Below are positions 10,589 to 22,490 of a stretch of DNA of 64,000 bases, piece after piece. The DNA comes from Musa acuminata AAA Group (taxonomy: Eukaryota > Streptophyta > Magnoliopsida > Zingiberales > Musaceae), in contig NC_088342.1 of NCBI RefSeq assembly GCF_036884655.1, forward strand, positions 16,825,001 to 16,889,000, read 5' to 3'. The position numbers were made by a program, and so were the translations under genes. The notes beneath the pieces were generated by a model. That model searched no databases and was not told the origin of the DNA. It saw nothing but the letters and a program-made list of their open reading frames with translations. The stretch's first letter is position 1. The number at the start of each line of letters is the position of its first letter.

Positions 10589-11099
10589 TGTTGAATCTCA
10601 GATTTTGATGATGAAGTCAATTGTCATTTGTTATCTAATCCATATGTTGAGATAAGTGTATAGGATTAACTACGATGAAAGTAAGACATGCAGAAAGAGT
10701 TGCACCGGAGTCAAGACTATGATCACGTTGGGAGTTCGAGAGTTCATCGGAAGTCCGGAAGGTCGTCTGAGGTTCTGCGGGAACAAATCCGAGAAGTCAG
10801 GAGCTTGCCAAAAGAAGCTCATCGGAACTCGCCAAGTGGATCGTTGCAAGTCCAGGAGTTTGCCGGAAGTCCGTAGGAGCATCACCGAGGGTTCATCGGA
10901 TGATCGACGGAAGTTCGCCGAAAGAAGCGATTGACGCACCGGAGCAAGTTGCAGTAAATGTCTTAAGAAATATCGTAGTTAGCACGATGATTAAGTTAGA
11001 AATGGGAGGTGCTCCCATTAACTTAATCTTGGGGCAATTGGGCCCTTGACAGACCCAAATTGGGCCGAATGGATCAGCCCATTCGGACCAAGATTTCTT

Positions 11100-11392
11100 G
11101 GCCAGTGGTGGCACCGCCCAGGGCTAAGTCTCCGAGCTAGGCTGGGCGGTGCAACCGCCCCTGATAGGCGGTGGAACTGCTTGAGCTCGGTCTTCGAGCT
11201 CTGCCAGGTGGTGCAACCGCCCTAGTTAGGCTGTGGCACCGCCTGGGCTTAGTCTCCGAGCTAGACTGGGCGGTGCAAACACCCCTGTCAAGCGGTGGCA
11301 CCGCCGGAGCTCGGTCTCTGAGCTCTGTCAGGTGGTTGTACCACCCCATTTAGGTGGTAGTACCGCCCCAGTTAGGCGGTAGTACCGCCAGA
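11100..11392 (+). repeat. Palindrome array in E1 3' LTR
   Basis: About eight GGCGGTGGCACCGCC-like near-palindromes alternating with CGGTCTCCGAGCTC-like palindromes, CpG-rich, ending about 60 bases before the TATA box. CpG- and palindrome-rich LTR segments are a known Sirevirus trait. Confidence 0.8.
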
Positions 11393-11450
11393 ACCCCAGA
11401 AATCCGGGAGGTGACATTTTTGAGCTCCAAATTCAAACCAGTTTAGGGCC

Positions 11451-11458
11451 TATATATA
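11451..11458 (+). promoter_or_regulatory. TATA box of E1 3' LTR
   Basis: 'gggcc TATATATA cccc'; the same context is found in the other Sirevirus LTRs (TATATAAA 14886 and 26123, TATAAATA 13581, 29342, 48903, 55153). Confidence 0.6.
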
Positions 11459-12009
11459 CCCCACCCTTTCCTGCATGAAAGGATACCGAAAATCCAATCT
11501 TACTCTATGATTTTTAGAGCTCAAAAGTGTTGTATGAGTTAAAAGTTCTCCTTCCTCTTTTCTTCCAAATTTTGATCTGTCAAGAGAGGAAAGAAAATTC
11601 TGTAAGGGTTGTCTCCTAAGCCCATCAAAAGGAGTGAAACTATAAAAGGGTGGTTGGCCTTCGCCTATTGAAGGAAGGCCTCTAGTGGACGTCGGTGACC
11701 TCATCGGAGGAGGAAGCCAAAAGTGGATGTAGGTCAAGATAGACCGAACCACTCTAAATTTGCAGTGCTCTCTGGTTTGCATTTATTCTTACTGCTTACC
11801 TTACTGCAAACCTCCATATGTACTTTATTTCCTCTTTACTTTTGCTGCACTCCTTTATGAACTCGCTTTCAAGTTAAGTTTCTGAAAATGGTTTTACGTC
11901 GGAAACGATTTCATCTTACGAACGCAGTTTTAAATGTCGAAAGTATTCTGCTGCACTAATTCACCCACCCCCCCCCCCCCACCCCCTCTTAGTGCTCTTG
12001 ATCCTAACA

Positions 12010-12502
12010 AAATTTTGCTAGCTTACACTTTGCAAAGGAAGCAAAAATGACACTTCTCAAAAGAGAAGAAAGAGCTTGTTATCTTGAACATCACCAAAAA
12101 ATTGATAGATTGCCTATCTTAAGAAACAAAAAGGCAAACTTGCATAATTTACGGTCTTGCACATCTTTAAAATTAATGATGATTTGGTGATTATGCATGT
12201 TGTAAAGTGATGCTAAATTTGCTAGCTTGAATGATGATAAAACTGAAGATCATAATTATATTACAATGATTTGAACTTCTATATCCAAATACTTGATAGT
12301 TATAACTTCTCCTTTTTGTTGATGACAAAAGGAGAGAAGTATGATCATGTTATGCCTGATGACATGTTGCAAATATTCATGATGAAATTTGCAATATGTG
12401 AATTCAGCTTGAATTCAAGGTTATATCAATATGGCATATTGATAGGGGGAGTTAAGGTTAACTCCGTCATCAATTGGTTGTCATCATTAAAAAGGAGGAG
12501 AT
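12010..12502 (+). other. E0 3' spacer, continued
   Basis: Starts with the duplicated AAATT target, then resumes the spacer that ended at 447. It contains polypurine-like tracts at 12327-12339 (acaaaaggagagaag) and 12491-12502 next to the LTR. No gene seen. Confidence 0.7.
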
Positions 12503-14110
12503 TATTGAATCTCAGATTTTGATGATGAAACCAATTGATAAGTGTTTATGAATTAATTTGTGTTTTGAGTGACGCGGGATGCTTCGATCAGGATGAGGCA
12601 ATTAAAGCAGGAAGAATCATGTTGGGCCGGTGGAACATATCAAAAGATTGGACATCTAGCCGGAGGATCGGATGACGTATTGACAAAATGCTTCGAGCCA
12701 TGGATTCAAGCATCGAGCTAAGAAGAGCAGAAATTGTGCTAAGGATATCAGAGTTGTGGAGGTCAATTGGCCGATTGGGCAATAGGCCGCAAGAGAGGAC
12801 GATGCGTCGAAGAATCGGACGAAGCGTCGATGGACCAATGACATGTCAGATAATATGATTCATGCTTAGTAATAATTGTCTAGATCAAAATGAATTTTTA
12901 CATGTGTAGGATTAACTATGATAGTAAGGCATAAAGTAAAATGAAGTCCCGGAGTCAAGAAAGTGATTTCATTAGGAGTTCGAGAGTTTGTCGAAAGTCC
13001 AAACGTTTGTCGGAAGTTCAGTCGGAATTGACCGAGAAGTCCCAGAGCTTGCCAAAGAAGCTCATTGGAACTCGCCAAGAAGATCATCATGAAGTCTAGG
13101 AGCTTGCCAAGAGTCTGCTGGAACATTGCCGAGAGATCGTCGAAAGTTCGTCGGAAGATCGCTGGAAGATCGTTGGAAGCTCGCCGGAAGAAACCTAGAC
13201 TTATGGACTCTATTTAGCTTAGTAAATATTTTAAAATTCATAGTTAGCACATAATAGGGATTAGAATTGGGCCAACCCAATGAGGGGATAGTTGGGCCAA
13301 GTTTGGGCTGTGTTGGGCCAAGAGAAAGGCCCAAACAATGACCTAAAAAGTGAAATCGTCATGGCACAGTCTCCGAGACTGTGTAAGGCGATGGTGCCGC
13401 TAGTCTGGGCAGTGGAACCTCCCAGACTCAGTCTCCGAGACTGTTTGAGTGGTGGTACCACTAGTCTGGGCAATGGTACCACCCAGTGTCAGGCTACAGG
13501 CGATGGTACTGCCTAGTGCAGGAGGTGGTACCGCCCATACCCTGAAATTTTGGACTCCAAATTTGAATCCATTTGGGGCCTATAAATACCTCAGCTATTT
13601 CTACATAGATTAGCAAGAAATATTGGGAAGAAACCTATGATTCTAAAGTTAGAAACCTTAGAAAGTTGAGTTCCCTCCTCCCAAAGGTTAGAGAGAGTTC
13701 TAAGGGAGGCTTAGAGAGAGTTCTAAGGGAAGTGTGAGAGGGATACCTTGTAAAAGAGGGTTGTAAAAGGTTGTCTCCTAAACCTGTGAAATGGAGAAGA
13801 GGGGAGTAAAAGGGTAGTTGGTCTTTGCCTATTGAAAGAAGACCGATAGTGGATGTCGGTGGCCTCGATGGAAGAGGAATCGGCGAAGTAGATGTAGGTC
13901 ACGACGATCGAACCACTATAAAAATCTGGTTTGCGTTTCTCTTTTGCAATTTTCTTTAATGCAAACCAACTTACTTGCTTTACATACACTATGCTCTTCC
14001 ATACACTTTTAGTGTTAATACTTTTATGAAATGATTTTTCGTCGGAAACAGATTTAATCACAATGAAGTTTTGAACTGACGTAATATTTACCGCTGCACT
14101 AATTCACCAC
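12503..14110 (+). repeat. E0 3' LTR, first 1.6 kb
   Basis: Begins TATTGAATCTCAG; 'gtgacgcgggatgcttcgatc' as in E7. Palindrome array about 13370-13535, TATAAATA at 13581-13588. It is interrupted at 'aattcaccac' by E3; its poly-C end resumes at 26680. It lacks the long TTTAGACGTAAA array of E7. Confidence 0.82.
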
Positions 14111-15374
14111 TGTTGAATCTCGGATTTTGATGAAGTCAACTGTCATTTGTTATCTAATCCATATGTTGAGACAAGTGTGCAGGATTAACTATGATGGCAG
14201 TAAGACATGCAGTAGGAGTTACGCCGGAGTCAAGACCATGATCACGTTGGGGGTTCGAGAGTTCGACGAAAGTCCGGACGGTCGTCGGAGGTTCTGCAGG
14301 AACAAATCCGAGAAGTCCAGGAGCTTGCCAAAGAAACTCATCGGAACTCACCAAGTGAATCATCACAAGTCCAAGAGTTTGCTAGAAGTCCGCCGGAGCA
14401 TCGCCGAGGGTTCGTCAGATGTTCGCCGAAAGTTCGCCGGAAGAAGCGATTGACGCACCGGAGCAAGTTGCAGTATTAATGTCTTAAATATCGTAGTTAG
14501 CATATAGATTAAGTTAGGAATGGGAGGTGATCCCATTAACTTAATCTAGAGACAATTGGGTCCTTGACAGACCCAAATTGGGCAGAATGGATCAGCCCAT
14601 TCGGACCTAGAATTCCTGGCCGACGGTGGCACCGCCTAGGAGACTTGGTCTCCCAGGAATTCTAGGCGGTGGTACCGCCCCTGTCAGGCAGTGGTACCGC
14701 TTGAGCTTGATCTCCGAGCGAAGTCAGGCAGTGGTACCACCCCTATCAAGCAGTGGTACTACTTGAGCTCGGTCTCCGAGTGGTGTTAGGTGATAGTATC
14801 GCCCAGTTATGGCAGTAGTACCGCCAGGACCCCAAAAAATCGAGAGATGACACTTTTCAGCTCCAAATTCAAACTGATTGGGGCCTATATAAACCCCACC
14901 CATCCTGCATGAAAGGGTAACCGAAAGCTTACATTTATTTTGAGAAATTGAGAGCTTAAAAGTTTTGTAAAAGGCTATAAGTTCTTCTCCCTCTCTTCTT
15001 CTAAGTTTTGATCATTCAAGAGTGGAGTGAAAATCTATAAGAAATGTCTCCTAAGCCCGTCAAAAGGAGAAAAGGTGTAAAAGGTGGTTGGCCTTCACCT
15101 ATTGAAGGAAGGCCTCTAGTGGACGTCGGTGACTTCGTCGGAGGAGGAAGCCAAAAGTGGATGTAGGTCAAGATTGACCGAACCACTCTAAAATTACGAT
15201 GCTCTCTGGTTTGCATTTATTCTTGTTGTTTATCTTACTGCAAGCCTCCATATGTGCTTTACTTCCTCATTACTTTTGCTGCACTCCTTTACGAACTTGC
15301 TTTCAAGTTAAGTTTTCGAAAACGGTTTTACATCGGAAACAATTTCATCGTACGAAGGTTGTTTGATCCTAACA
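14111..15374 (+). repeat. E3 5' LTR
   Basis: TGTTGAATCTCGG...GATCCTAACA, 1264 bases. Palindrome array about 14620-14825, TATATAAA at 14886-14893. Its end lacks the poly-C tract found in other copies. Confidence 0.92.
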
Positions 15375-15376
15375 AT

Positions 15377-15388
15377 TGGTATCAGAGC
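15377..15388 (+). other. Primer-binding site of E3 (tRNA-iMet type)
   Basis: TGGTATCAGAGC starting two bases after the LTR end. Confidence 0.9.
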
Positions 15389-15424
15389 GAGGTTAACTCT
15401 CAATCGGATTAAAACCCAAGCGAG

Positions 15425-17008
15425 ATGGCATACGCCGGAAACCAAGAGGGCCACTCTATTACACATCCACCCATATTCAATGGGACGGACTACACCTATT
15501 GGAAGACCCGAATGAGGATCTTCCTTATTTTCATAGATTTTGAACTATGAAATATTGTTGAAAATGGATTTTCAAAGTCTTCTCTTTCAATGATCGATTG
15601 GAATGAATTGGAGAAGAAGACTTTCGCTCTTAATGCAAAGGCTATGAATGTCTTATTTTGTGCGCTTGATAAAAATGAGTTCAATCGTGTTTCAATTTAT
15701 GAAACTGCATTTGACATTTGGCATACACTCGTAGTGACTCACGAAGGCACAAGTAGAGTGAAAGAGTCAAAAATTAATCTTTTAGTACATTCTTATGAAC
15801 TTTTTTAAATGAAACCGAGCGAGACCATAGGTGACATGTACACCCATTTCACGAATGTCGTCAATGGTCTAAAAGGACTTGGTAAAAGTTTTTTGGATTT
15901 TGAGCTCGTGAATAAGATTCTAAGATCACTTCCAAAGAGTTGGGACCCTAAAGTCACTGCTATTCAAGAGGCTAAAGATTTAAACAACTTCCCTCTTGAA
16001 GAATTAATCGGGTCATTAATGACCTATGAAATGACTTGCAAAGCTCATGAAGAGCAAGAAGACATCCTTCCAAAGAACAGGATGGATATGACACTTAGAA
16101 CTTTAGAAGACCACTTGAGTGAAAACTCAAGTGATGAGGACTATGACGATGACTTAGCACTTCTAACAAGGAAATTTAAAAAATTCATTAAAAGAAACAA
16201 GTTCAAAAATGACACAAAAAATAAATTTGAACCCAAGAAGGACCAAGTTATTTGCTACGAATGCAAGAAGCTAGGACACTACAAAAGTAATTGTCCCCAA
16301 GCCAAGAAGAGAACACCAAAGAAGAAGGCGCTTAAAGCAACGTGGGATGACTCAAGTGCGTCCGAAGAAGAGGAGTTCAACACCGAGCAAGTTGCTCACT
16401 ACGCCCTAATGGCCATTGGAGAGGAGGTAACAAATTTAATTGATGCAGATTTATCATTTGATGAATTATTAAATGCTTTCCATGACTTATTTGATGAATG
16501 CAAAATAATTAGTATAAAATATAAATTGTTAAAAAAGGAGCATTATAGTCTTATTAGTAATTTCGATAAACTAAAAACTGAATATCATAATAGTTTAGCT
16601 CCATGTATAAAATGTCATGATCTAGAAACTCTCTAAAAGGAGAACTTGCTACTTAATGAGACCTTGAAGAAATTCAAGGTTGGTAGTAAATCTTTGAATA
16701 TGATCCTTACAAATAAGCGTCACGTTCCTAAAAGAAGTGGAATCATATTTGTGAGAAGTCCTCACCAAAATCCAATCACTTTCATTAAAGGCCCTATCTT
16801 ACATGTTCGGCACCAAAGCAAATGCAACTTTTGTTGCAAATATGGACATAGAACTTATCATTGTCCATTCAAGAAAGTTAGTCCGAACAAACTGATTTGG
16901 GTTCCTAAAGGAACCATGATAAATTCTATGCAACATGATAAACAATTTAGATCAGGTTTTGAGGCACCCAAAAGTAAATGGGTGCCTAAAAATCATCCTT
17001 TCTTGTAG
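15425..17008 (+). pseudogene. E3 Sirevirus gag
   Basis: A single frame of 527 codons starting MAYAGNQEGHS, with three stops (TGA 15548, TAA 15806, TAA 16634). It encodes the particle-forming Gag: N-terminal copia gag domain (DYTYWKTRM, ALNAKAMN, LDKNEFNRVS), then SETIGDMYTHF...LRSLPKSWDPKVTAIQEA, an acidic stretch, first zinc knuckle CYECKKLGHYKSNC (about 16255-16296), a coiled Lys/Leu-rich part and second knuckle CNFCCKYGHRTYHC (about 16822-16863). It ends PFL-TAG, and the frame stays open for a few codons that match the start of pol in E6. The TAG may be the normal gag end. Confidence 0.9.
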
Positions 17009-17575
17009 AAACATACACCATCACAAGCTAGGAGCAAGAGATAATATTTTGCTTTTTGGGTTCTCAACATTCATGACCCGAGATCTAAAAAGACTCGTGA
17101 TTCTCTCTAGCCTAAATAATAAACAGATGATTAGTAGAATTAATACTACCAATTACTAAGTGATATTGATGCAATCATGTTTGATCCCTCAGATTTTGGA
17201 GCTTATAATTCTCCCTTCACACATCCCCTGGATTTCCGAATTCATCACATTCATACCTTCTTCATTTTATTTTTGGATCCAACTTACATCTTGCAAGCCA
17301 AGTTTGTCATAAACTAGCAAAGCTTACAAACTTGTATAATAAGTCATGAACATGTCGAAAATTGTATACGACATTTGAGGTAGAGTATGTACTTCATAAG
17401 ATCTATCATAAACGTATGAAATCTCTCATCTTGTGATGGAAACCTTTACATAATTATATAATTAAGTTTGATTGCTCCTCAAATAAAAATTTTCTACAAA
17501 TTGAAAACATCCACATCAGCCCACACAGCCCTCAAAATAGTGCTCACCGCCCAGTTGGCGATAGCACCGCCGACT
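17009..17575 (+). other. E3 gag-to-ORF2 spacer, first part
   Basis: The same decayed region as 6790-7430. It ends in GGCGATAGCACCGCC palindromes where the minus-strand LTR element is inserted. No gene. Confidence 0.65.
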
Positions 17576-18021
17576 TGTCACAGACTTAGCTGGTTTTGCC
17601 TAAGTCGTGCGGCACCCTCGCATGTCCGTCCGCAAAGGTCGGCCTCCCCGAAGCCTCCCATTATCCCTTAGGACCAACAAAAGAGAGAATGGGTTAGAGA
17701 GAACGCCTCAATCGGGATCCACAAGCAAACATCTCCGAAAAACACTTCATAGACAATGCAAATTACAAACAGACTTTGCAAGCTCTAAACAGTGGCACAA
17801 CAAAGGGTAAAATGGTCCATTATAGACCGAAAATCTCTCGCACGTGTCCACATGACACAACCTTTATTTACAAGCCTAAAGAGGCCACCAACCCAACTAA
17901 AATGGGACTATTAAGCCTTCGACCGCCCCTCTACATGTTATACAAGGCATGAACATGCCAAAAGACACGAACATACATAAGCATTACATCAAACACCTTG
18001 TTTACAAGTTTGTCCGTGACA
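17576..18021 (-). repeat. 3' LTR of the LARD-like element
   Basis: 446 bases. Read on the minus strand it starts TGTCACGGACAAACTTG. Very similar to 21732-22177. Confidence 0.85.
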
Positions 18022-18034
18022 TTCTCCCCCACTT
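18022..18034 (-). other. Polypurine tract of the LARD-like element
   Basis: The complement reads AAGTGGGGGAGAA directly before the 3' LTR start. Confidence 0.65.
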
Positions 18035-18039
18035 ATTCC

Positions 18040-21000
18040 TTTGACGTCCTCGTTGAAGCCTTTGTCGACACTGCAACTCCTCGCCTTTGCTAAGTCTTCA
18101 ATCTTCTACTCTAGCTACAATGCGCCTCTTGGCTCCTAGCTGCTCTCCGCTGTTGTTTTTGAGTAGTCGAACCTTTGATCCACCATGCTGCTTCAACTCA
18201 CCAATGACTCTGACTCTAGTGTGGGGTTGGCTGAGTTGTGTTGATCATTGTTGATTCCTGCGGATCCCTTAGATGAAGGAAAATACCATCCTTACTGCGC
18301 CAGTCTCTCAAATGCCTCATGCTGCTTGAACTGGGTGGATGCTTGTTGGAGCTTTTAACGAGCATCGTCTCGCAAACTTCTGAAGTTTTGGGTCCTTCCT
18401 CTATATAATTTGCTCATTGACTCTTCTTTCACTTAGTTATCACATCCAAGTAGGTTCGCATCACTTCTGCTTTCGATTGGCATTTCGTTGGGAAATGAAG
18501 TGGACAATCTACTCTCAGTAGCACTGATCACCGTTGGTGAGGATTTGTCAACTATTGTCTTCCATTATCTTTGAAGGGTCTTTGAACTTGCAGAGCTCCT
18601 CTGCTGGATAGATAAGAGAATTGGGGTACTCGGTTTCGCCCATTCTCTTAAGAGTTGAGAAGGCAAAGGTTACTTGACTTCGCCCGCCTCCTCGAGGTTG
18701 TACTCCATGTATCGAGTTGGTTATTGGCTTTCGCCTGCTCTTTGCTCACACTTCTGAAGCACTTGAAGTGTTTGCACTCCTTGCGTTGAGTTAGTTACTA
18801 TGATTCACCTTCCCAATGCTATCGAACTTCTGGAATGCAGGAAGTTTTCACCCCAACTTGGAGTAATTCTCTCATAGGTTTGGTCGCCTCTGGGATTGTA
18901 CCGTCTTCTCCATCAACCCTGCCGCCTACTCCACTGAGTAGCAAAGGTACAACACCGCGTACTGCCTGCTTCGTTCCTTGGTTATGCACTTTTGCATGAC
19001 CCGAAGTCCTTCACTTTCGGCTATCTTGATGAGAAGCTCATTGACACCGGTCTTACGAAGTTCCTCGGCCTCTGCCCTTCAGCCTTGTTTCGGTATTTGG
19101 AGATTGCCTCTGCATGCTCCACCTCCTCGGCCCCTTTCACGACCAAGCGCTCTCCCTCCATGAGAGCAAGGGATCAATGACTTTCATGGAAGTCCCGCCT
19201 CTACGGTACCATGGCACTGCCATGCCCATGGCCCTACTATCCGTCGCCTTGCATCTGCATCCCTTTTCTTCATGATCAGTAGATATGTCTCCATGGCACT
19301 CCTCTGAGTCCACCTCCATTCTAACTGATGCTTGATTTTGGGTAGCTAAGTCCCTTTGGACTCATCGTCGCTTCCTCGCCCCTTTCGACCCCCTACTTCA
19401 ACACCTCTGTGTTCTCCAAGCAGTCCATTTGGTTGATAGAAAGACAGACTGCAACTCCCATGCATGGCCTCTGCCATCACATTGTAGGGTTTGCACCGAT
19501 TGTGTTCTCCTTAGCTTCCTTGGTAGTAACGTTCGCTTACTTGGCCTTGTCCTCTGACTTGTCGGGCTCCCTTAAGCGAATATGAGCTCTGGAGCAGTCT
19601 AACTCTCCAGCTGCTTCGATCATACCTCTGCATGATCAAGTCCCTACCATGGAACTCACTGGTACTTGCATTCGAACTTTTCCCTTGGTGGAACCCAGCC
19701 CCCATATGCTGATGACCAAGGTTTTCATCCGATACAAAATTCGATGCACGCACGGAAGACCCGCCTCTGCAGTACCATGGCCTTCACTCCTTGAATCCAT
19801 AGCCCTTCTTGTTGTCGTGGTGTTCACCGAAGTGGAGCTTCCAGTAGCTCCCGATCATACCTCCATATGATCTAGTCCCTCATGGGGCTAGATCGTGTGT
19901 ATCACATTGCCACGAACTATTCCACTATGATCCGCTGCACCATGTCGCCTCCTGGTGACATCTCCATTGCATTCTGATCCTTGTGGAATAAACTCGAATT
20001 GTGAACCCTCCATGTGTGGCCTTTGCCAATACATCACAGGGTCTCTTCCACCTTCGATTTTGTTCGCTCCTTTGGCAATCGACCTTCATCCACCCACTCT
20101 TGGGTCACACCTAGATGAAGCACCGCTCTAGGACAGTCCGTCACCTAGTAGCTCCCGAAGTCCACTAACGTCACTATAATTTGTGTACTATTGTCTGGAT
20201 CCTGGGCCTCTGCCTCTACCAGCACAATCTCCGCTGCGCACCGCTTCCTTCATGGCAACTTGAATGGCAACACTATGGTATATTCTTTAAGAGTACCCAC
20301 CTTTGAGTCCTTTTGCCCCGTGCTAAGGCCTTCTGAACCCAACTTCGCCTCTGCAAATTGAGTCGCCTTAGTTCCTCCATCAAATGCTCCTCCAAGATAA
20401 GGTGCATGTGCCCAGAAGCTCCCTTCGTCTTTGACACCATGCAAGATGAGTCCACTCCGACATAATGAATGGCCCATGGAACAACATGATCCTGCTCTTG
20501 CCTCTACAAGAGTTCATGTCCTTGACCTCTGTCCAAGGAAAGCACTGTGCCTCTACTCCATGTTCCAACTTCTATGCTGGCTCCCTTCATGCGGTTTGAG
20601 TACTTCGCCAAGTTACACCCAAGTTGCTCCGCTCCTCGTTTTTGCATTGAGTTGATGGTGGCCCTCGTGCCCACCATTCCATGGGTCAGCCCTCCCTTGA
20701 GTCCGATCTCCACATCGACTCCAAGTGTGCTTTCATTTAAGTTGCTTTGGGTCGCTCCCCCACTTGATCTCGTAATGCATCCACTAATGCATTCTCTCAA
20801 GTGAGATCATGCGACGACTCCTCGCCGCTTGCTCAGTCCATTGAGCTTCGTGGAGTCGTTGTTTGTTGAGGTACTCCTCCTCAACATGTGAGGTCCGTCT
20901 CACATGATTCTCCCTCTAGAGAGCCAGGACTTATCCCTCCTGGATAACTGTCCCATTGGAGCAACATCTCTCTTCGTTTCGGAGACCACTATCCCCTTGG

Positions 21001-21717
21001 ACTACTTCGATCTGCTGAACAAACTGTGCATTGTTCTGCCTCCTGCAAACGCACTTGCTAGATTGTGACTCCACGTCAATACAGCCCCCGCTGCACCACT
21101 CAAGGCCTAGCAACATGCTGAACTCATTGCACACTCCAGCCTCCTACGGACGTATCCTTCACAAGCCGAAGAGAAATTTCTAATGCTCTATGGCACCGAG
21201 TTTCGGTCGCCTTGGGATAGCCATGAACATTCCATCGTCCGCATACAAGCCCATGCATGAGTACCAAATTCTTCGAGTTAGCAATTCCCCTCACCTCTGT
21301 GAGCTTTGCATAACTCTTTTGGTCATTGAGCAACTCATTCCACCTTAGATGGTCTCATCCTTTACCAAGCGCCTCACTTGCCTTGAGCACCATCAAGTAT
21401 GGTTGTCAACGTTGAGCCGTAGCTCAAACTTAGCCAACGTTGAGCGGGCATCTAACATTGGCATTCAGAGGAATGGCCAACCTTTGTGCGCTCCGCATTC
21501 TTCCAAGCTTACCTGTTCTCATGGTGCCTCTTGCGCGAAGGGTTGGCCATTCCTCTGAATGCCAATGTTAGATGCCCGCTCCTCCGAGCGACTCCTTTTC
21601 CCTACATCTCCATGCCCGTTTTTCCCCAAACGGTCGCGCGTGTGCTGACTGCCCTCAACGTAGCCCCGCTAGGTCCCCCACGTTTGCCTGCTAAGTGTTT
21701 TTATGAGTGCTTGTCCC
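18040..21717 (-). other. Internal region of the LARD-like element, no gene recognised
   Basis: GC-moderate, Cys/Ser-rich in all translations, with stops in every frame. Frames of up to about 113 codons exist on either strand but show no domain or consistent continuation. A long inverted repeat lies at 21442-21581. It may be a decayed gag-pol or captured DNA; I cannot tell. Confidence 0.5.
21442..21581. repeat. Perfect 41-base inverted repeat with 58-base loop
   Basis: 21442-21482 (gagcgggcatctaacattgg...) is the exact reverse complement of 21541-21581. It lies near the 5' (minus-strand) end of the LARD-like element, about 150 bases from its LTR. Confidence 0.9.
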
Positions 21718-21729
21718 ACTCTAATACCA
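21718..21729 (-). other. Primer-binding site of the LARD-like element
   Basis: The complement TGGTATTAGAGT differs by two bases from the TGGTATCAGAGC used by the neighbours; it lies two bases from the 5' LTR. Confidence 0.65.
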
Positions 21730-21731
21730 TC

Positions 21732-22177
21732 TATCACGGACTTAGCTGGTTTTGCCTAAGTCGTGCGGCACCCTTGCGTGTCCGTCCGCAAATGTCAACC
21801 TCCCCGAAGCCTCCCATTGTCCCTTAGGACCAACAAAAGAGAGAACGGGTTAGAGAGAATGCCTCAATCGGGATCCATAAGCAAACATCTCCGAAAAACA
21901 CTTCATAGACAATGCAAATTACAAACAGACTTTACAAGCTCTGAACAGTGGCACAATAAAGGGTAAAATGGTCCATTACAGATCGAAAATCTCTCGCACA
22001 TGTCCACATGACACAACCTTTATTTACAAGCCTAAAGAGGCCACCAACCCAACTAAAATGGGACTATTAAGCCTTCGGCCGCCCCTCTACATGTTGTACA
22101 AGGCATGAACATGCCAAAAGACACGGACATATATAAGCATTACATCAAACACCTTGTTTACAAGTTTGTCCATGACA
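21732..22177 (-). repeat. 5' LTR of the LARD-like element
   Basis: 446 bases, the pair of 17576-18021. The outer end (22177) starts TGTCATGGAC on the minus strand. Confidence 0.85.
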
Positions 22178-22490
22178 GACTATCACGGGCGACAAGCGGT
22201 TGCACCGCCCAGCCAGCGGTGCCACCGCCTGCAATCTGCCCCTTTTAAACCGAGCTAGTACCGGCGGTAGAACTAACCCCAACTCACTCTCTTCTCCTCC
22301 TAGCAGCTCTAAAATCTTCTCCACCTCCATTCCTCCCCTTTAGCTACCTAAAAACTGCCTATTTCGTGCAAGATCAAGAATCAATCATTCATCCTCTTGA
22401 AGATCTCAACTAAGGTATTCTCTAAGAGGCTTTTGATTTCTGTTTTGAATCATCTACTCTTGCTCATTATCTTCCTAAATAGCAATAGTT
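22178..22490 (+). other. E3 spacer before ORF2: palindromes and CT-rich leader
   Basis: Resumes the E3 spacer: GGTTGCACCGCC and GGTGCCACCGCC palindromes (22190-22232), 'ccccttttaaaccgag' (22239-22254), then a CT-rich leader up to the ORF2 ATG. The same order is seen at 7325-7689 and 58115-58464. Confidence 0.6.

Larger units (their letters stand above)
448..12009 (+). mobile_element. E1: non-autonomous Sirevirus carrying ORF2, interrupted by gypsy copy A
   Basis: The 5' LTR starts TGTTGAATCTC at 448 and the 3' LTR ends GATCCTAACA at 12009. The flanking five bases are AAATT on both sides (443-447 and 12010-12014), a clean TSD. The order is: 5' LTR start (448-774), gypsy A (775-6272), LTR remainder (6278-6541), gag 3' remnant (6543-6789), spacer, ORF2 (7690-8799), RNase H tail remnant (9175-9276), spacer with polypurine tracts, and 3' LTR (10589-12009). 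The 5' LTR is fused directly to late gag, so the LTR 3' half, primer-binding site and most of gag are deleted. It cannot move by itself. Confidence 0.88.
10589..12009 (+). repeat. E1 3' LTR
   Basis: TGTTGAATCTC...GATCCTAACA, 1421 bases. It contains an upstream region full of 'gttcgagagttc/ttcgccgg' phrases, a palindrome array (about 11100-11390), TATATATA at 11451-11458, and a poly-C tract (11965-11990) near the end. TSD AAATT follows. Confidence 0.92.
17576..22177 (-). mobile_element. Non-autonomous LTR element without coding capacity (LARD-like)
   Basis: Two direct repeats of 446 bases (17576-18021 and 21732-22177) act as LTRs. Orientation is minus: the complement of 21718-21729 reads TGGTATTAGAGT, close to the initiator-Met primer-binding site, next to the 21732-22177 LTR; the complement of 18022-18034 gives a GTGGGGGAGAA polypurine tract at the other LTR. 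The target repeat is GACT (17572-17575 and 22178-22181), possibly five bases with one change. The 3.7 kb between has only short open frames and no recognisable gag or pol. Confidence 0.8.

Noticed and set aside
15377..15388. TGGTATCAGAGC sites as pieces of tRNA genes
   Set aside because: Only 12-13 bases match and they sit next to LTR ends; these are primer-binding sites. No cloverleaf was seen.
20504..20800. 98-codon minus-strand frame in the LARD-like element
   Set aside because: It has the right strand for that element, but no gag or pol motif and stops on both sides; too weak to call a gene.
18040..21700. Host gene candidate between the two 446-base repeats
   Set aside because: No frame of useful length, no exon-like continuity, and flanked by LTRs with primer site and polypurine tract.
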